Source: Linnemannia schmuckeri | Taxonomy: Eukaryota; Mortierellomycota; Mortierellomycetes; Mortierellales; Mortierellaceae | Reading direction: 5' to 3' | Assembly: GCA_029449235.1 (NCBI GenBank) | Contig: JANATG010000004.1 | Span: 1,240,001-1,304,000, forward strand | Length of the DNA: 64,000 nt | Shown here: positions 1 through 12,394 of the stretch, piece by piece | How the letters are laid out: each line of letters opens with the position of its first letter | Position numbering within the stretch: the stretch's first letter is position 1 | Made by a program: the position numbers and the translations under genes | Notes under the pieces: model-generated | Seen by the model: only the letters and a program-made list of their open reading frames with translations | What the model was told of the DNA's origin: nothing | Database searches by the model: none

Positions 1-3000
1 TCCTTGACGCCAGGCAAAAGACGGGGAAGGTAGGGAATGAGATCCTTCTGGTCGGTCAAAGACGCCATGTTACCGACAATCTGAGAAGCCTTCTTCTTAA
101 TATCAGTAGCACGCTCACGAAGACCACGCTCCAAGATAGGCATGACCAAAGCCAGAGAGGGAGAATCGATATAATGGACAAACGAGGTTCCCAACAAAGC
201 GGTCAAAGCGGGATGGGTCTTAGTGTTGGGATCGCAAAGGGCGGCCATCATGATGGGGACAAGATCCTGGATCTCGGGGTTCGAGATAACCTCACCGAAC
301 TGAGTCAAGGCAAGACGGGCAGCGTCCTGGACGGCGGTGTGAGAGTCTGTCAAGACATCCGAGAGACGGGGAATAATAGTGGGCAAGGAGATGGACAGCT
401 GCTTAGGGGCACAGAAAGCCATGGATCCCAAAAGTTCGACGGATCCCTTCTTGGTACGCCACTGACGGTCGTCCAAACCAGCCATCAACGAGGGCATGAT
501 CAGCTTGACACAGTGCCCTGAAAGCTTGCCCATGATGGCACGGGAAGTCTCGGCAGTTGCCTGACGAACATCGCTGACAGCGTCACCAAAGCAGACAAGC
601 AACAAGGGCAAAATCTGGATAATGTAGGGCTCGAAGAGACGGCCGAGAGTCTGAGAGAGGGTCTCGAAGGCAATCATGGCACCCTCACGAGCATGGGCAT
701 CCTTCTTGTCGTCGACTGCGGCCTTCAAGGAGGCCATCACAGAGAACTCCTTAAGGGCAGAGATACCACGACCCTTGATGACACCAGCAAGACCGTAGGC
801 AGCACCACGGCGCTCAGAATACTTCTTGGAGTGGAAGGTCTTATCCATCAAAGTCTTGAGAAGCTCAGGGACCTGATCGGGGATGCACTTGACCAAACCA
901 GGCAAGCAGTTGGCAACCGCAACTTGGACAGGCTCTGAAGGCGTGTTGAGGGTCTCGATGAGCTTTTGAACGGCCGAGGGAATCTTGGGAGAAGATGCGT
1001 CCAAGTGACGAGCAAGAGCACCAAACAAAATAACGGCAGACTCACGAATACGATCCTGGGTCTCAGAGTTGCGAGCGGGCTCAGAGAGGTAGTTCTCAAA
1101 GACGGGGATCAAAGTGTGGACGTTCTCGGCACCGTGAGCAGTAATCATGGCCAGACCTGCGTCCAACATGCCTTGACGGACATCAGCACTGCGGTCGCCC
1201 AAAGCGTCCTGGCGGATCAAGAACTCGGCAAAGGGCTGGAGATCGGTGGCAGTCATGAGAGGAGCAATGTGCTTCAGAGCCATCGACAGACCGAAACGTT
1301 GATCGGCGGGATCCTGGCGGCTAAGAGACTCCTGGATCAAGAGACCATACTCGTTGTACTGAGGGACAATGGGCTGAGCCTTCTCATGGTATAAGATGTA
1401 GATCGCTCCCAAAGTGGCTGTGACAGTATCGGGGTACAGCTTGACAGCACCGGCAATAGCCTTTCCTGCTGCCTGACGAACAAAACCATTCTCGTGGATG
1501 ACATATGGAAGCAAAGCATCGGCATAGGTGGGCTCGACCTCCATACCATTGTCCTCCCAGAGCTCAAAGGCCAGCTTGGCGTTGGTAGTATCCTCGTCGT
1601 AGCAGGCAGTCCAGAGCTCGCGCGAAAAGTCGATGACAGTCAACTCCAATGGCTCAAGAGCACCCAGGGCGGCTTGACGAACCAAAGTCTCGTTGTAGAG
1701 AAGACCACCCAGGAGAACGTTGATCTCGTCTAAGGTAGCGGACTCGCCCATGGAGTGGGTCAAATCACCCAAGGAAGTTCTGGCAGTCTTGGCAAGCTGA
1801 GGGTACTCCTTGATGATCGAAAGGAGAGAGTCGATCATCTCCTTGCGAGGCAAAGAATCCGAGGCTCCAGAAAGGGCGTGGTATGAAACAATGTCGACAG
1901 CGATTTGGACCTGCTCCTGAGAAACCTCCTTGGCATCAGCGGATGACTTCTCAGGGCTGACAATACCGCCGCTCTGGAGAATCTTATGAATCAGAGGGAA
2001 GCAGTAAGCAAAGCTGGAAGGAAGCAAGGCCTGCTTCTCAGTAACGAAGCGGAGACGGTAGAGGACACGAGAAACAAGGTCCTCCAATGGCTCCTCTGTC
2101 CAGTTCTTGGGAACTTCCTTCACATCCAAGCTGCGGAGGGTGGCCAAAGCTAAAGGCACGCGGATGCTGTCAAGACGCTCCGAAACACAGCGACCGAGGG
2201 TCAGATAGGTGTCGACAGCGACAGAACCAACCAAGGGACCGCCGCGCTTCACAACCCCGTTTAGTAAAAGACGGACGAGCTCGACAAGTCTGGCAGTCAA
2301 CTCTTCGGCGTTTCCATCTACAAGGGCGCGGATGGTGGCCAGACCACGCATCAAGTGAACATAGGTGTTCTGGACGTTCTTGCGGATGTTCGCCTCCTTT
2401 GCAAGCTGGGCATCAACAGAGGCCTGCTCATCCCTGGTCAACTTGGGTGCAGAGGAAGCAACTGTGGCCGCGGCGGGCTTCTTGGCAGAGAGCGCCTTTT
2501 TGACATCGCGGTTGAACTTTTGCTCATCGAATGCGGGGCGGCTGCGGTCAGCGCCTCCCTGTTTCTTCATGCCCTTCAAGACGTCGACGAAGAGCTCACC
2601 TTCGGGGTGCTTCCAGATACCGATTTCCTGTTCGCCAATCCTGTCCAAAAGACTGGAATCGAGATCCTGCTCAACATGGCCAATAAAGATGGGGATCATA
2701 GCCGAAGGGGCGATGAAGACAAGACTGGAGATGGTTGACATAGCAGCCTTGTACATCAAGGGCGACGTCGAATCCAGGCTGGCAGCGGCCATCACGAGCT
2801 CATTAATGCGATGCTCATAGTCCGAAACGAGGCGCCCAGGGTCAAGTCTGGCACGTTGAACCATACTCATCCAGTCGTATTTCTTGGTGGGCGAGGCAAT
2901 GGCCTCGTGGTGGGACAAGACAATCAATTCCGTTGCCACCTTGGCCATGACACTCTGGTCGACATCAGGATTATAGGTAGTAATGGCGGACAAGATTTCT

Positions 3001-5814
3001 GAAAGGCGGTATGCGGCGATATGAGGGTCTGTCGAGATGCTGGAAGCGGCAAGGAATGGGGTCGAATCCTTGACGGGCGTCTCGAGGAGGTTGACCCAGC
3101 GAAGAAGCGATTCCTTGATGACGTTTCCGACATTGCTGGCGTCGCTCTTGGCGCAACGCTGGAGAGCAAGGAAGGCTTCTTTGCGAGCATCTGCGTAGGG
3201 TGAAGCAGCTGCAAAGTAGATGAATCCTGTTCCAATGGCCAACTTAGCCTCCTCCGACGCGTCCTTCTCAGCCATCAGAGCCTCAAGAGTATGCACAAAC
3301 CAAACGCCCTCCTCGGCGGTGGTCAACTTGGTGTACACCTTGTCAAACAACACCAAAGATGGCTTTGGGGAGACGACAAGAGCAGACTTGATAAGCTGGC
3401 GAGCGGGAGCATCACCCTCCTTGGCAAGTCGGTAAGCAGCGGCGACTGCGACGTAGCCCTCCAATGGTCCATCCTTGTATGTCAATGGCGCCTTTTGGAT
3501 GTTGTTGAACGCAGCAATCAAGGGAGCCATGAGCAGAGAGACGCTCTTGACAGATTCCTGAGCATATTCAGCTATTATTGGTTCAAGGATGTCAAAAGAA
3601 ACACAGGTATGATTAGGGGCTGACACGATGTATTAATGTTTCTGACAATCAAGGAATTCCAGTGCAAGGTTCTTACCCTTCCAAATCAGATCACCCATGC
3701 CGCGAGCCCAGGTCTTGCGGAGAGAAGCACGAGTGCTTCCGAGAGCAGCAACACCAGTCTTGATCGTGGCAGCAACCTCGGACAGGTCCTTTCCTGAAGC
3801 CAAAAGCACCTGGAGGTGCGAGATGGTGGCGTCGATGCCAAAGGTGACAGCAGCCTCATTAGACTCCTTGGCGGTCATTGTGTTCAGTCCTTGGAGAGCC
3901 TTGATAGAAACAGCCTCTGACTTGGTCGCAGCCGTCTTTCCGAGACAGTCGTAGAAGATACCACGATGGTCGGGCAATGCAACCTTGCCAGTTGTAAGCA
4001 ACTTTATCATTTCCGTCACAACCTTCAAAACATGCTCCTCCTCCTTGCTTTGCGCGGCCAATTGCTTGAACAGAGCGTTGGAAGAAGTGCGAACAGATTC
4101 CGAAGTCGAGCGCAGTCCATTCAACAATGGATCCTGAAGCGATGAACTAAAAATCGAAGATGGGTCGAATGAAAGAGCCTTCACAAGATGGACCAACGCT
4201 ACATGTTTGGAAAAAAAAATCACGAATAAGTTAGGATTATCGACCTCCGTTGCCTTATTGGAGATGAGATGGGTGCAAGAAAATACATACAGGCAAAGAC
4301 AATCTCGGGAGCACGAAGAACAAGGCGCTCCATGGTTGGGAGAAATTCTGCTTTAAAGATATCCAGCGTCACGTAATTCTTGATAAAGTCACTGAATGCA
4401 GTCTAATAGCAATAGGAAAAATAGGAAAATCATGCGTAAGTTGAGGAACGTGTGAGTGGGGTTAACAGGGTGTTTTGATGCTATGATGGAAACTTACGGC
4501 AGATCGAGCAGGTACTGCCTGCTTGGAAGAAATCAAGTTGGTTAAATAATACTTGATGATGGCGTCCTTATGTGCTGAAATGTGTCCCTTTGCGACTTTC
4601 GTGTTGTGCTTGAGGCGAAGAGCAACATCGATCACAGTTCCCAATAATACAGAGTTGAGGTATGATGGTGTAGTCGTAGTCAAGATAAGGCACTCCAAGA
4701 AAAAGGGAATAAACGACACATTCTAAATATTTGAAGCAAGAATAGTATGCCTGTCAGTACAGTTGCCCTTGACCAACATGTCGTACATCCCACAACGTAA
4801 ACAAACACACACCAGATTCAACAAAACAAACAATTAAAATTTACCTGGCGAATACTGCGGCGGACGTCTCCGATAGCTCCGTGAGCTACGCTCTTCTTGT
4901 TGGCGTCGACCAGACCATCAATGAGGAGGGCCTGGCAACCAATAAGGGTCTTAGCGTGCGGCGAAGGAGTTTCTGACTTTGATCCCAAAACGCAGTTCAG
5001 CAGCACGTTGACCCAGTTCAAGAGGACAAAGCGGTTGGTCGCTGCGGTGATATAAACACTATTGTTGAAAACAGTCCCACCGTCGTCAATGTTAGCGATA
5101 GGATACTCGTGACAATGTTACATAGTATTGGATGGTACCCACTGGTAGTCCGATCATTACCCGTCTGTGCTCTTGGCTGACAATCTCTCGGTCTCCTTGT
5201 GGATGGCAGGGACCATGAGTTTCAAGAACTCCTCGGCGTTCCAAGCATGAAGCTCGGTCAGAATATCCAGCATAGTCAGACGCGAGGCTCTGTCAGTATA
5301 ACGGGGGTATGAGATGAAGAGAACATGGAGCAGTCCAGGGAGCAACTCGACCGGCAAGTCTATAATTCAGAGAAGGGAGCCAAGTGTTAATTTGGTGGCG
5401 GGAGACACGATCTGTGCAGATATATTTTTTCCCAGGCACGCCAAATTGAACAAAAGGCGTGAAGAGCCATATCGCTCACATACCTTTGCGCTTGATACGG
5501 ACGAGAAGCATGTGGAGGAGTTGCGTACGTTCAGTCACAGAGGAGGTTGTGATGGATGGCAGGAGCGTCTCCTTGATGTATTGTGGCCATGTGTTCTCGG
5601 AGGGGTCGTGCGACCCAGCGGCATCAGTAGCCTGCATCAATATGGGTTCTTAGTATGTGGAGGAGAGCGACACTGACAACAGCGGTATTGGTGAAAGGAC
5701 AGAGGAGTGGCTGTTGTGGCGAGAAGAGGGAGGAAGAGGAAGGAGCGTGAAAGGGAGGGTGGGAGGGATGAACGCCTTTCAAGAGAAGTGGCGAAGTGAA
5801 GAGAAAGAGGAATG

Positions 5815-5845
<31 letters not shown>

Positions 5846-6153
5846 ATAACTCGGTTGATCTTCTATGATTTTTCTCCAAATTTTTTGCGGTTTGATGGTG
5901 TTGGACTCCTTGGAGTGCGAAAAATATAAATTAATACATACTCCGCTAGGCACTTCCAATACGTCACCCGTCGCGGTGGCAGCCGCAGTAGCCGTTAAGT
6001 GGATTGCAAAGTCTCTGGAAAGTTTGCGTGGGAGTTCTCTTTAGATCCTTTTTTCTTTGTCACGTCGAGAAGGGACAAACCTAAAAGGGCGATACCAAAG
6101 AATGCAATAGAAGCAGCACGCAATTGGCGTCATGCCGATAGTCAGTACTCCAT
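1..6153 (-). CDS. GCN1: GCN1, eIF2-alpha kinase activator (C-terminus off the window)
   Basis: Giant HEAT-repeat protein that binds ribosomes and activates the Gcn2 kinase in amino-acid starvation. Model, partial at position 1: complement of 1-3571, 3677-4198, 4291-4402, 4498-4722, 4845-5058, 5161-5359, 5484-5631, 5942-6014 and, tentatively, 6149-6153. The N-terminal exons resemble animal GCN1 closely (a T-S-S-V-x-E-R block, then a K-D-L-P junction across the intron at 5360-5483). The long last exon carries the family hallmark G-A-A-Y-G-L-A-G-V-I-K-G near position 800 and stays open for 3.57 kb. The RWD-binding region that contacts Gcn2 lies beyond the window. The 5' end is uncertain: a 5-nt first coding exon (ATGGA then GTACTG) gives the only in-frame Met I found. 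The acceptor at 5632-5634 has a TACTAAG-like branch site about 20 nt upstream. Divergent from NBAS with about 310 bp between starts. Confidence 0.93.
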
Positions 6154-6465
6154 GAGCTGTGGCTCGCAAGTAGCAAGCATAAGCGACTGATTCTCAAAAC
6201 TTACTGGATTATGGATGTGGAACGTAATATGCATTCGATCCTAACTGATACGCTCACGCTCTTAGAATCCATCAGAAGACAGTCACGGTCTGTCACTCGT
6301 CCAACCAGCAAGCGTGTCATCACTCTTTCATAGCTCATCACACCCACAACCGCCTTGGCTTATACTATACGTGCCAGTGCTGCCTTCACTCGTCGCCTGC
6401 ATGCCATACTCCCTACTCATACACAAAGAATAAGAGCCCTCGCCAACATTTACATCACTCCAGCC
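6154..6465. promoter_or_regulatory. Shared GCN1/NBAS divergent promoter region
   Basis: About 310 bp separate the proposed start codons of the two divergent genes, so both promoters must lie here or overlap the leaders. I saw no clear TATA box. The extent depends on the tentative GCN1 first exon. Confidence 0.4.
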
Positions 6466-9400
6466 ATGGAGAAACAACGTCAATTGTACGATATCGACAC
6501 GATCGCCATCTGGAACCCTACCGACAATGCAGACGCGTCTCCGCCGTCTCCTACAGACGACAGCGACTCCAGCTCCGGCTCACAACAGCAGCAACTCACT
6601 TTAATCGACAAAGATACCAAACGGAGGGTCGCTCAGTGGAAACAGTGGTTTCTTCGACGCATTGCCGCCAATATCTCGCCATTATTTCTCACCACAACCG
6701 TCCCCTCTGGCCTCGCATCCACCCTCACTCCACTAAAGTCATCTTGGCAGGTCTCGTTGAGTCCTGACAGTCAGTTCCTGGCTGTTAATCACGACGACAA
6801 GATCGAATTCAGGACACTCAACTCCAGCTATCAGGTCGTTCACGCGGTCTGGAGCGGCGGCAGGAAGAATGACATGTATCCAAAATGGAGGAAGGTTGCT
6901 TGGAGCATGGACTCGAAATTAGTGGCAAGGAGTTTCAGTGATGGCACCGTAGAGATTGTAGATATCAAAGGGCGTCTCATCCGATCCATTAATCCTCAAG
7001 ATCAACCGCCAGCAGAACAGGAACAGCATATCAACCCTCCCAGCCCGTTCTTTGTTGAGCCTCTCAGTTACCTGGGCTTTGTCAACACTCGGAGGACCAA
7101 GGCCTCAGAAGGATTGGGCGTTACCTTCAATGGGAATACATACGCGTACGAGCTCTTGACAATCACTTATGACGGCATCCTCCGGAGCTACCTTTTCAAC
7201 ACACCAGAAGCCCTCGACCACGCCGACACTGACCCAACGTCCCCGAGCTTGGACCATCCAGTCAACAAAAAACTCCAACACCGTCGATCCCTCCTGGCAA
7301 CCCAGTCTCTCCTCACACCCCGACAAACCTGTTGGCCAAGGGAGGGATTCTCAGACCCTGGATTCTTCTGCTTTCATCATAAGTTCACTCTGCAGCCCTG
7401 GTTCCGGACCGTCACCTGCGCTTCTGTAGATGAGCAAACTAGCATCCTTTGCGTTGGAGGGGCACCAATTCAGAGCAAGAACACGGAAGGTAAAGATTAC
7501 TACCATGATGCATGATCGGTGCCCGTATTAGTGGATATCAGCATTAATTGTCCTTCTGGTCTGCATTTATAGACACGCCTGGGCTACAATCAAGAGTCAT
7601 GTTCTTGGCCATGGAGCACAACGCCCCCTACTACAGAAGATACAAATCGGATGGACAACTGGAGACCTCAGTCGATTCCGCATTAGCGAGAACAGGACTT
7701 TCACCAGACACAACAAAATCAGGATCAGGACTTGCTGCTGTGGGTCAGACCATTCACAAGTTATTAGAACGGGATGCAGATTTGGTCCAAAATGCGGTTC
7801 ACACGGTTGTCATCCATGAGAAATACGGCGCTCTTTCCCTTGACTGTTCTGGGACACTCACCAGTTGGGCACTTTCCAAGGGACGAGGCGGCGTTCTGAA
7901 GATGACCTGGGACAGTGAACATCTCAACTACTACGCTAGATCCAGGGAGCACAGTTCCCTCTCCTTCCAAGGATTCCAGGAACTTGTCAAGGAGTACAAA
8001 GCCAATGGGACATCGGCTACGCTCATTGGCGTCGTCAACGGAAGATGTGTTTCGATGCGATTTTGGACAAAGGACGCCATCCTGTTGGGCTATGAGAGCG
8101 GAGCGATGATTGTTCTTCAGATTCCTGAGCTGATTAACATTTTAGGACAGGAGCCCAAGGTGTTTGCTTCGTGCCTCGAGTTCACAAACTCTGGCTTCGG
8201 TTTGCATGACGAGCAGGTCTTTGTCATAGAGGAGATGACTAGGATGATCCGTGCGCGCGTTGTTGGGGACCGATGGATTATGATGACGGAACAGGAGGAC
8301 AAGGCCTTGGGCGAGCCCACAGAGCAGGAGATTGCGCAGATGATGGGAAACGAGCGTCTTCTCTTTAAGTGGATCGCCCAGTTGTCAAAGTACTTCGAGT
8401 CCAAGGACGCTGACGACCGTCGAGCAAAACGACAAAAACTCATCCTGGTGCCTAAGCGAACGCTATCGCTCTACAGAATGCTCCGAGTTCCTCCGGAAGA
8501 GCTTCTCCACCGCAAGCTGGATGCACGGGACTACTCTTCAGCACTCACTCTCGCCACGACATACGAACTCAACACCGACACAATTTTCCAACATCAATGG
8601 CGGCAGCTCACTCACATCAATGCCGAGGTTGTTTCAGCCCTATTGGATAAAATCAACAACAAGGACTGGGTTCTTGCGAGCTGCATTGACAACACCATCG
8701 ACGATCTCGAGGGATCCAGAATTCTTCTTGATTACGGCCTTCGGCTGACGGAGGGACTCATGGACGACATTATCAGGCGGTGTGAGTTGGGTTCGGACGT
8801 CAAGGTTGATTGGATCCGAGCTGCTGCATCCAGAGAACCCATGGGTCCAAAGACTAGCAAGGCTCTGATTGCTGCCCAGTTGAACGAGCAGGAGACGCTC
8901 TGGTGCAAGTACCGGTGGTATTTCCTAAAATACCTCAATCGCCTTTCCACTTTTATCGAGTTGACAGTGGCGGAGAAGGAGATCAGGGCGCGAAAGGAGG
9001 CGAAGGAGGAAGCTCTGAGACCAAAGTCACAAGCGCAAGATCAATTGGACCCGCTCGGCATGCACTACGACGACACCCCAGAACACAAGTTGCCACCTCG
9101 ACCACTGCTTACAGGATCGTTCAACAATTTCAAGGACATGGATCTCTCGACTCAAGCATGCATCTTTGCGGAAGCAGAGTTTATTGAAGGCGTCAAGATT
9201 CTGCTCACTCGACATAACCGCGAAACTTGGCCCTGGAGGCTCGCTATTGCCAACCGAGTTCCTGAAGCGTGTCCTACAGAGCTTTATAAGGACTTACTTC
9301 CACAAATCGACCCCAAGACCCGGCAGGAGAAGGCCTGGACACCTGACCACCCTTGGAGAGACCTTGACTGGGTTGAGATCCCTGAGTGCAGGACAGCGGT

Positions 9401-12130
9401 GTTTGGATCGGCAGATCACGAGATGGATTCATATCTGGAACTTCAGGCATTGAAGCTGGAGGAGCGAAGGGCAGCTCATGGAGGAGACGATGCGGCAAAT
9501 TTAGATATGGTCGCTATCAAGAAGGAAGTTGAGGACGTCTTGCCATCAGTTGTGCCATTCCCCGCCTCAAACGAGGTGCTCTCGCATTGGTACATCGACA
9601 GAGCCCTGGAGATCGACAGGAATGCGGCGCAGATGATGGAGGAGCGTCGATTGATCCAGCACGGAACCAACCACTACATTCCTGGTCTGGAAACAATGAG
9701 CGAGGACTTGGAGATCCTTTGCAAGTTGCTCTACGAAATCAAGCCCGACAGCCGCCGTCCAGAAGCACGAGCAAGGTGGGCTGATACTGTTTTGGACATA
9801 TCCCTTGAGCAGTTCTCGCTGATGAATCCCATGGAGGTCGTGCAGTTGTGTTTGGGGATGAGTGACGAGTTGACGATTGTGCAGGATGTTCGACGTCTTG
9901 TTTTGCCATACCTTTCGGTTGTGGTCTCCAGGAGATGGCTGAGGAAAGATCCCATTCATGTGCCTGGACAAGGTCTCCCCGCTGGTTTGGATGTCAACAA
10001 CCCTATGTCGTACCTGTACGCCTTCCTTCTAAGCCAGAGTCCTACTCATCTCTCTTGGGTTGGGGCTATTGTGGAAGCCTCCAAACCCGTGTACGAGCTT
10101 GAGGAGCGCATCATCAGCAACGACATGGATCTTTCTTGGCTAACGATGGCGTGTATGTACGGCTGCAGGACGGTGGATGAATGGAAAGTGATGAGCGACA
10201 TGATTGTGTGCCTGCCCATGTTTGAGCAGACGGAAGACGTGGATGAGGCAGTCGATAAGGTGCGCCGAGCTGAACTTCGACAGGACATCTTTATTCGATC
10301 AGGAACCTGTCCTCAGAGCAACTCGTCTGTGCTGGTGCATGACCGAGCTGCACTACCTCATCAGCTGGATCCTATCAACATGTTTCCCGCCTTTGTCAAG
10401 TACGCGCCAACGCAGGGCTTGATGCAGCACGCTCTCGATACCCTTGAACAACATTTGACGGCTGCTGAAACCCTTGCTCGGTACGACCTTCCCGTACGCC
10501 TGTCGTGGTTCCTGGAGAATTCAGATTCTGAGGCCAGTCAACTTCAAATGGTCATCAAGATGGCACGGTTGGCGAGTGGAGGACCGGAGAAGATGGGCGA
10601 ACGTTTCGAGAGTGACGATGAATGGATGCTATTGTTGGAGGATTTGATTCGTCTGAGAGGAGGTGAGAAGGGTGGCGGAGTCCTTGGCCTGGTCTCTGAG
10701 CAGGACATTTACCGCGAATATCTGGCTGGAGTTCTCAGCTGTGGAAGTAAGTTGAGAATGATTAAGGTCCTCCTAGTCTCGTTGACGATGTCTTTTTCGA
10801 GCTATTCTGACGGTCGTTGTATTCTTTCATTCCACTTTAGAATTCGAGCTTGCCAAGGCAATCCTGTTCCCTCCTGGATTGCTCCCGCCTGTTCGCTTGG
10901 CTGTCGCTGAGAAGTTGGTCATTGACTGCTCCAACGAAATGTACAACAATGCCTCCTCCGGGAACAGACACCAGGGTCTTATGAAGATGGCCTACGACTG
11001 GTAAGTTACCAACAGGCATTGTATTATGAGTGTCTCTTTGATTTGAAAACATAATTTTCTGACGTAACTATGTTTTCCCTCTACAAATCCATAGCCTGAA
11101 GGTGTTGCCAGAAACAACCAACATTCGAAAGGAGTTGGATTTAATTGAAGCAACCAACTTTATGACATCAACCTACAACCTGACGGCGCCAGGAAGCAGC
11201 AACACTATTCTGCCTCTTCAGATCCGCACTACAGAGAACCGACTCTCCCTGGTGCGACGACTCATCATGACACAGGAGAACGCCTACCGCGACCATGCTG
11301 CCATGCTTGAACTCGCTATCAAGGTGACTGGCATTGGACAGAAGAAGGCGCTGCGACAACAAGTCGAGATTCAAGTGGTTGGCATGCTCATTGAGGCGGC
11401 GCTCATGGAACGGAACCATGTATTTGCACTTCAACAATCGGAGCGTTTGATGGACTTGCTCAAAGTCACTGGGGCTGCAGACCTGAATCCAGATGGATCA
11501 CCCAAAGTGCGGAGGATGAACAAGAGCAGCAGCTTGAACTCCACAACTGGGGCTGGTGAGGACGAATCGACACCTGTTTCAAGACCTTCGTCCCCTTCTT
11601 CGGTACCTTCCAGGCCTAATTCGCGAGCTGGTGCACCTTTTGGGTCATCTGCGGTTCCTCATGGCTCACCTACGCTCGGCGAAGGCGATGAGGACGCAAG
11701 GAAGCCCTGGGAGATATTTGTTCAGGTCGGGCGCGAATCAGCAGGACGAGACTATTCCAAACGGTTGGCAGTTCTCGGATACGCTATGGCCTGTTGCCCT
11801 GCCGAAAAGATCGAGAGCGTGCTAGAGATCTGGAGGTCGCTCGAAATGGAATCGGTCCATGCGCCAGTGCCGGAGACGGATCCTCGTCGGGGTGTGACAG
11901 GCTTCATGTCAACCATGATGGACAGGGCGGGAGCTGGAACGGGATCCAGTGGGCGAGATATTGGCGGGTTGGGATATGCTCCTGGCGGATCTAATGCTGG
12001 TGGTGGTGGGGCAGGTCCACTGACTGAGATCATTGGACGTCGTGAGGGCACCATGAGCAGTAACCATGACGAGGGTGGGCGGAGGAGGGACAAGCTCAAG
12101 TCTTTAGTCAGTTCTATGTGGGCGCATTAG
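6466..12130 (+). CDS. NBAS: NBAS/Sec39-family subunit of the Dsl1/NRZ tethering complex
   Basis: Likely peripheral ER protein that tethers Golgi-derived COPI vesicles for retrograde transport; NBAS is also linked to mRNA quality control in animals. Model: 6466-7489, 7573-10746, 10841-11000, 11095-12130, giving 1797 aa. Both reading frame and homology hold across the three introns (D-T-P-G, G-K-F-E-L-A and C-L-K-V-L-P junctions). Residues about 100-600 match the NBAS N-terminal WD-like region (P-K-W-R-K-V-A-W-S followed by S-D-G-T-V-E-I-V-D). A Sec39-type helical solenoid starts near residue 637 (L-S-L-Y-R-M-L, then P-E-E-L-L). It is shorter than human NBAS (about 2370 aa) but far longer than yeast Sec39. 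The C-terminus (from about residue 1590) is Ser/Pro- and Gly-rich. ATG 6466 is the first in-frame Met. SED5 starts only 264 bp downstream on the same strand. Confidence 0.92.
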
Positions 12131-12394
12131 AGCTAAATCACATTTGATCATACAAAAAAAAGAACGCCACCAAAATACGAAGTCATTCAAGGTCGTGTTG
12201 ATGTGTGGCCACTTTCGATTGCTCCACGACGGACGAAATATTATTTGGAATGTTCGTCGCTCATCTTCTTTTGTTCCTGTTTTCCTTCTTTTTCCTGTTG
12301 CATCTTCTCTTTTCTTTTCTTTCATCCATCCGTCGGTCTCAACCCACTCGGACATCCAGCAAATCAACTCCACAAAAGCAACAAACACCCTTTC

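Noticed and set aside
174..1733. Several open frames on the plus strand opposite GCN1
   Set aside because: They are antisense shadows of a strongly conserved GCN1 exon, with no family resemblance of their own.
5637..5959. Minus-strand frame with a poly-Phe run upstream of GCN1
   Set aside because: The Phe run comes from the A29 homopolymer inside an intron; splice and branch signals explain the region better.
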